In this document: positions 6,132-6,238 of the stretch, in pieces | Layout of the letters: each line of letters begins with the position of its first letter | Numbering within the stretch: position 1 is the first letter of the stretch | Assembly: GCA_015232735.1 (NCBI GenBank) | Contig: JADFZC010000158.1 | Location: 1-6,238, forward strand | Direction of reading: 5' to 3' | Source: Oligoflexales bacterium | GTDB taxonomy: Bacteria; Bdellovibrionota; Oligoflexia; Oligoflexales; Oligoflexaceae | DNA: 6,238 bases | The notes under the pieces: model-generated | Seen by the model: the letters and a program-made list of their open reading frames with translations, nothing else | Databases searched by the model: none | What the model was told of the DNA's origin: nothing | Made by a program: the position numbers and the translations under genes

Positions 6132-6160
6132 TGATGCAATGTCACTATCGTCAAGCATCA
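6132..6160. repeat. Inverted repeat TGATGC-N17-GCATCA, possible activator site
   Basis: Perfect 6-bp arms at 6132-6137 and 6155-6160 are separated by 17 bp. The centre lies about 49 bp upstream of the sigma-54-like -24 box, a plausible position for an enhancer bound by an NtrC-type dimer. A 6-bp dyad in 200 bp is not rare, so this is tentative. Confidence 0.2.
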
Positions 6161-6238
6161 GCGAAGTATCCTGGCGAACAGAATGAGTATAAGATCTGCC
6201 GCAAAATATCAACGTGTTACAATCAGATCCTGTACTCA

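Larger units (their letters stand above)
6040..6238 (-). other. Probable upstream regulatory region of the operon; no convincing gene
   Basis: About 200 nt lie before the Cys-rich gene. The region contains its ribosome site, a weak sigma-54-like element (6084-6100), a possible sigma-70 pair (TTGACG at 6154-6149, then CATATG at 6131-6126, spacing 17, poor -10) and a TGATGC/GCATCA dyad (6132-6160). One minus-strand frame is open from the right edge to a TAG at 6083-6081 (about 51 codons, serine-rich). It could be the tail of another gene, but nothing in it is recognisable and the length is compatible with chance. Confidence 0.4.

Noticed and set aside
6073..6186. Plus-strand 37-codon frame starting ATG GAG GTC
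   Set aside because: It lacks a proper ribosome site before the ATG, has no known motif, and lies in the presumed upstream region of the operon.
6081..6236. Minus-strand frame open from the right edge for about 51 codons, ending in TAG
   Set aside because: It could be the tail of another gene, but it is serine-rich, unrecognisable and short enough to occur by chance. Sequence beyond 6238 would decide.

Overview
The window carries a four-gene block, all on the minus strand, plus a fifth minus-strand gene that runs off the left edge. The organism is probably a Gram-negative, strictly or mostly anaerobic bacterium of the Desulfobacterota (former Deltaproteobacteria). This is inferred from three things: a GAF-type soluble histidine kinase next to an NtrC-class sigma-54 activator, a small CxxC...CEEY protein of a style I associate with that group, and moderate-to-low G+C. 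No rRNA or marker gene is present to settle it.

Right to left, in the direction of transcription: 6040-6238 is probably a regulatory region, with a weak sigma-54-like element and a dyad but no convincing gene. Then come a 100-residue cysteine-rich protein with an internal duplication (5737-6039), a hexameric-type glutamate dehydrogenase gdhA (4372-5718), a cytoplasmic GAF-histidine kinase (3223-4317) and a sigma-54-dependent response regulator (1895-3223). The gaps are 18 nt, 54 nt and a 1-nt TGATG overlap, so the four genes are plausibly one transcript. The enzyme makes or degrades glutamate using ammonium. The kinase and regulator form a complete phosphorelay that could tune sigma-54 promoters, perhaps including the operon's own. 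That link is inference.

The gap between the regulator and the left-hand gene (1507-1894) is where the unexpected structure lies. A 239-bp segment (1579-1817) is bounded by 29-bp imperfect terminal inverted repeats (24 of 29 identical by eye). It contains three hairpins in a row: two sister hairpins sharing the core GTCCTTCAGGGC around a near-perfect 12-bp palindromic terminator-like stem. It encodes no protein and looks like a MITE-type non-autonomous mobile element. The TTCA-loop hairpins also resemble the subterminal hairpins of IS200/IS605 (TnpB) elements.

The left-hand gene (1-1506, 502 codons visible, 3' end outside the window) has its own candidate promoter just beyond the element. Its N-terminal ~400 residues are helical and TPR-like. 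The last ~60 visible residues look like the beginning of an ABC1/UbiB-type atypical kinase domain, but the kinase core lies off the window, so this remains tentative.
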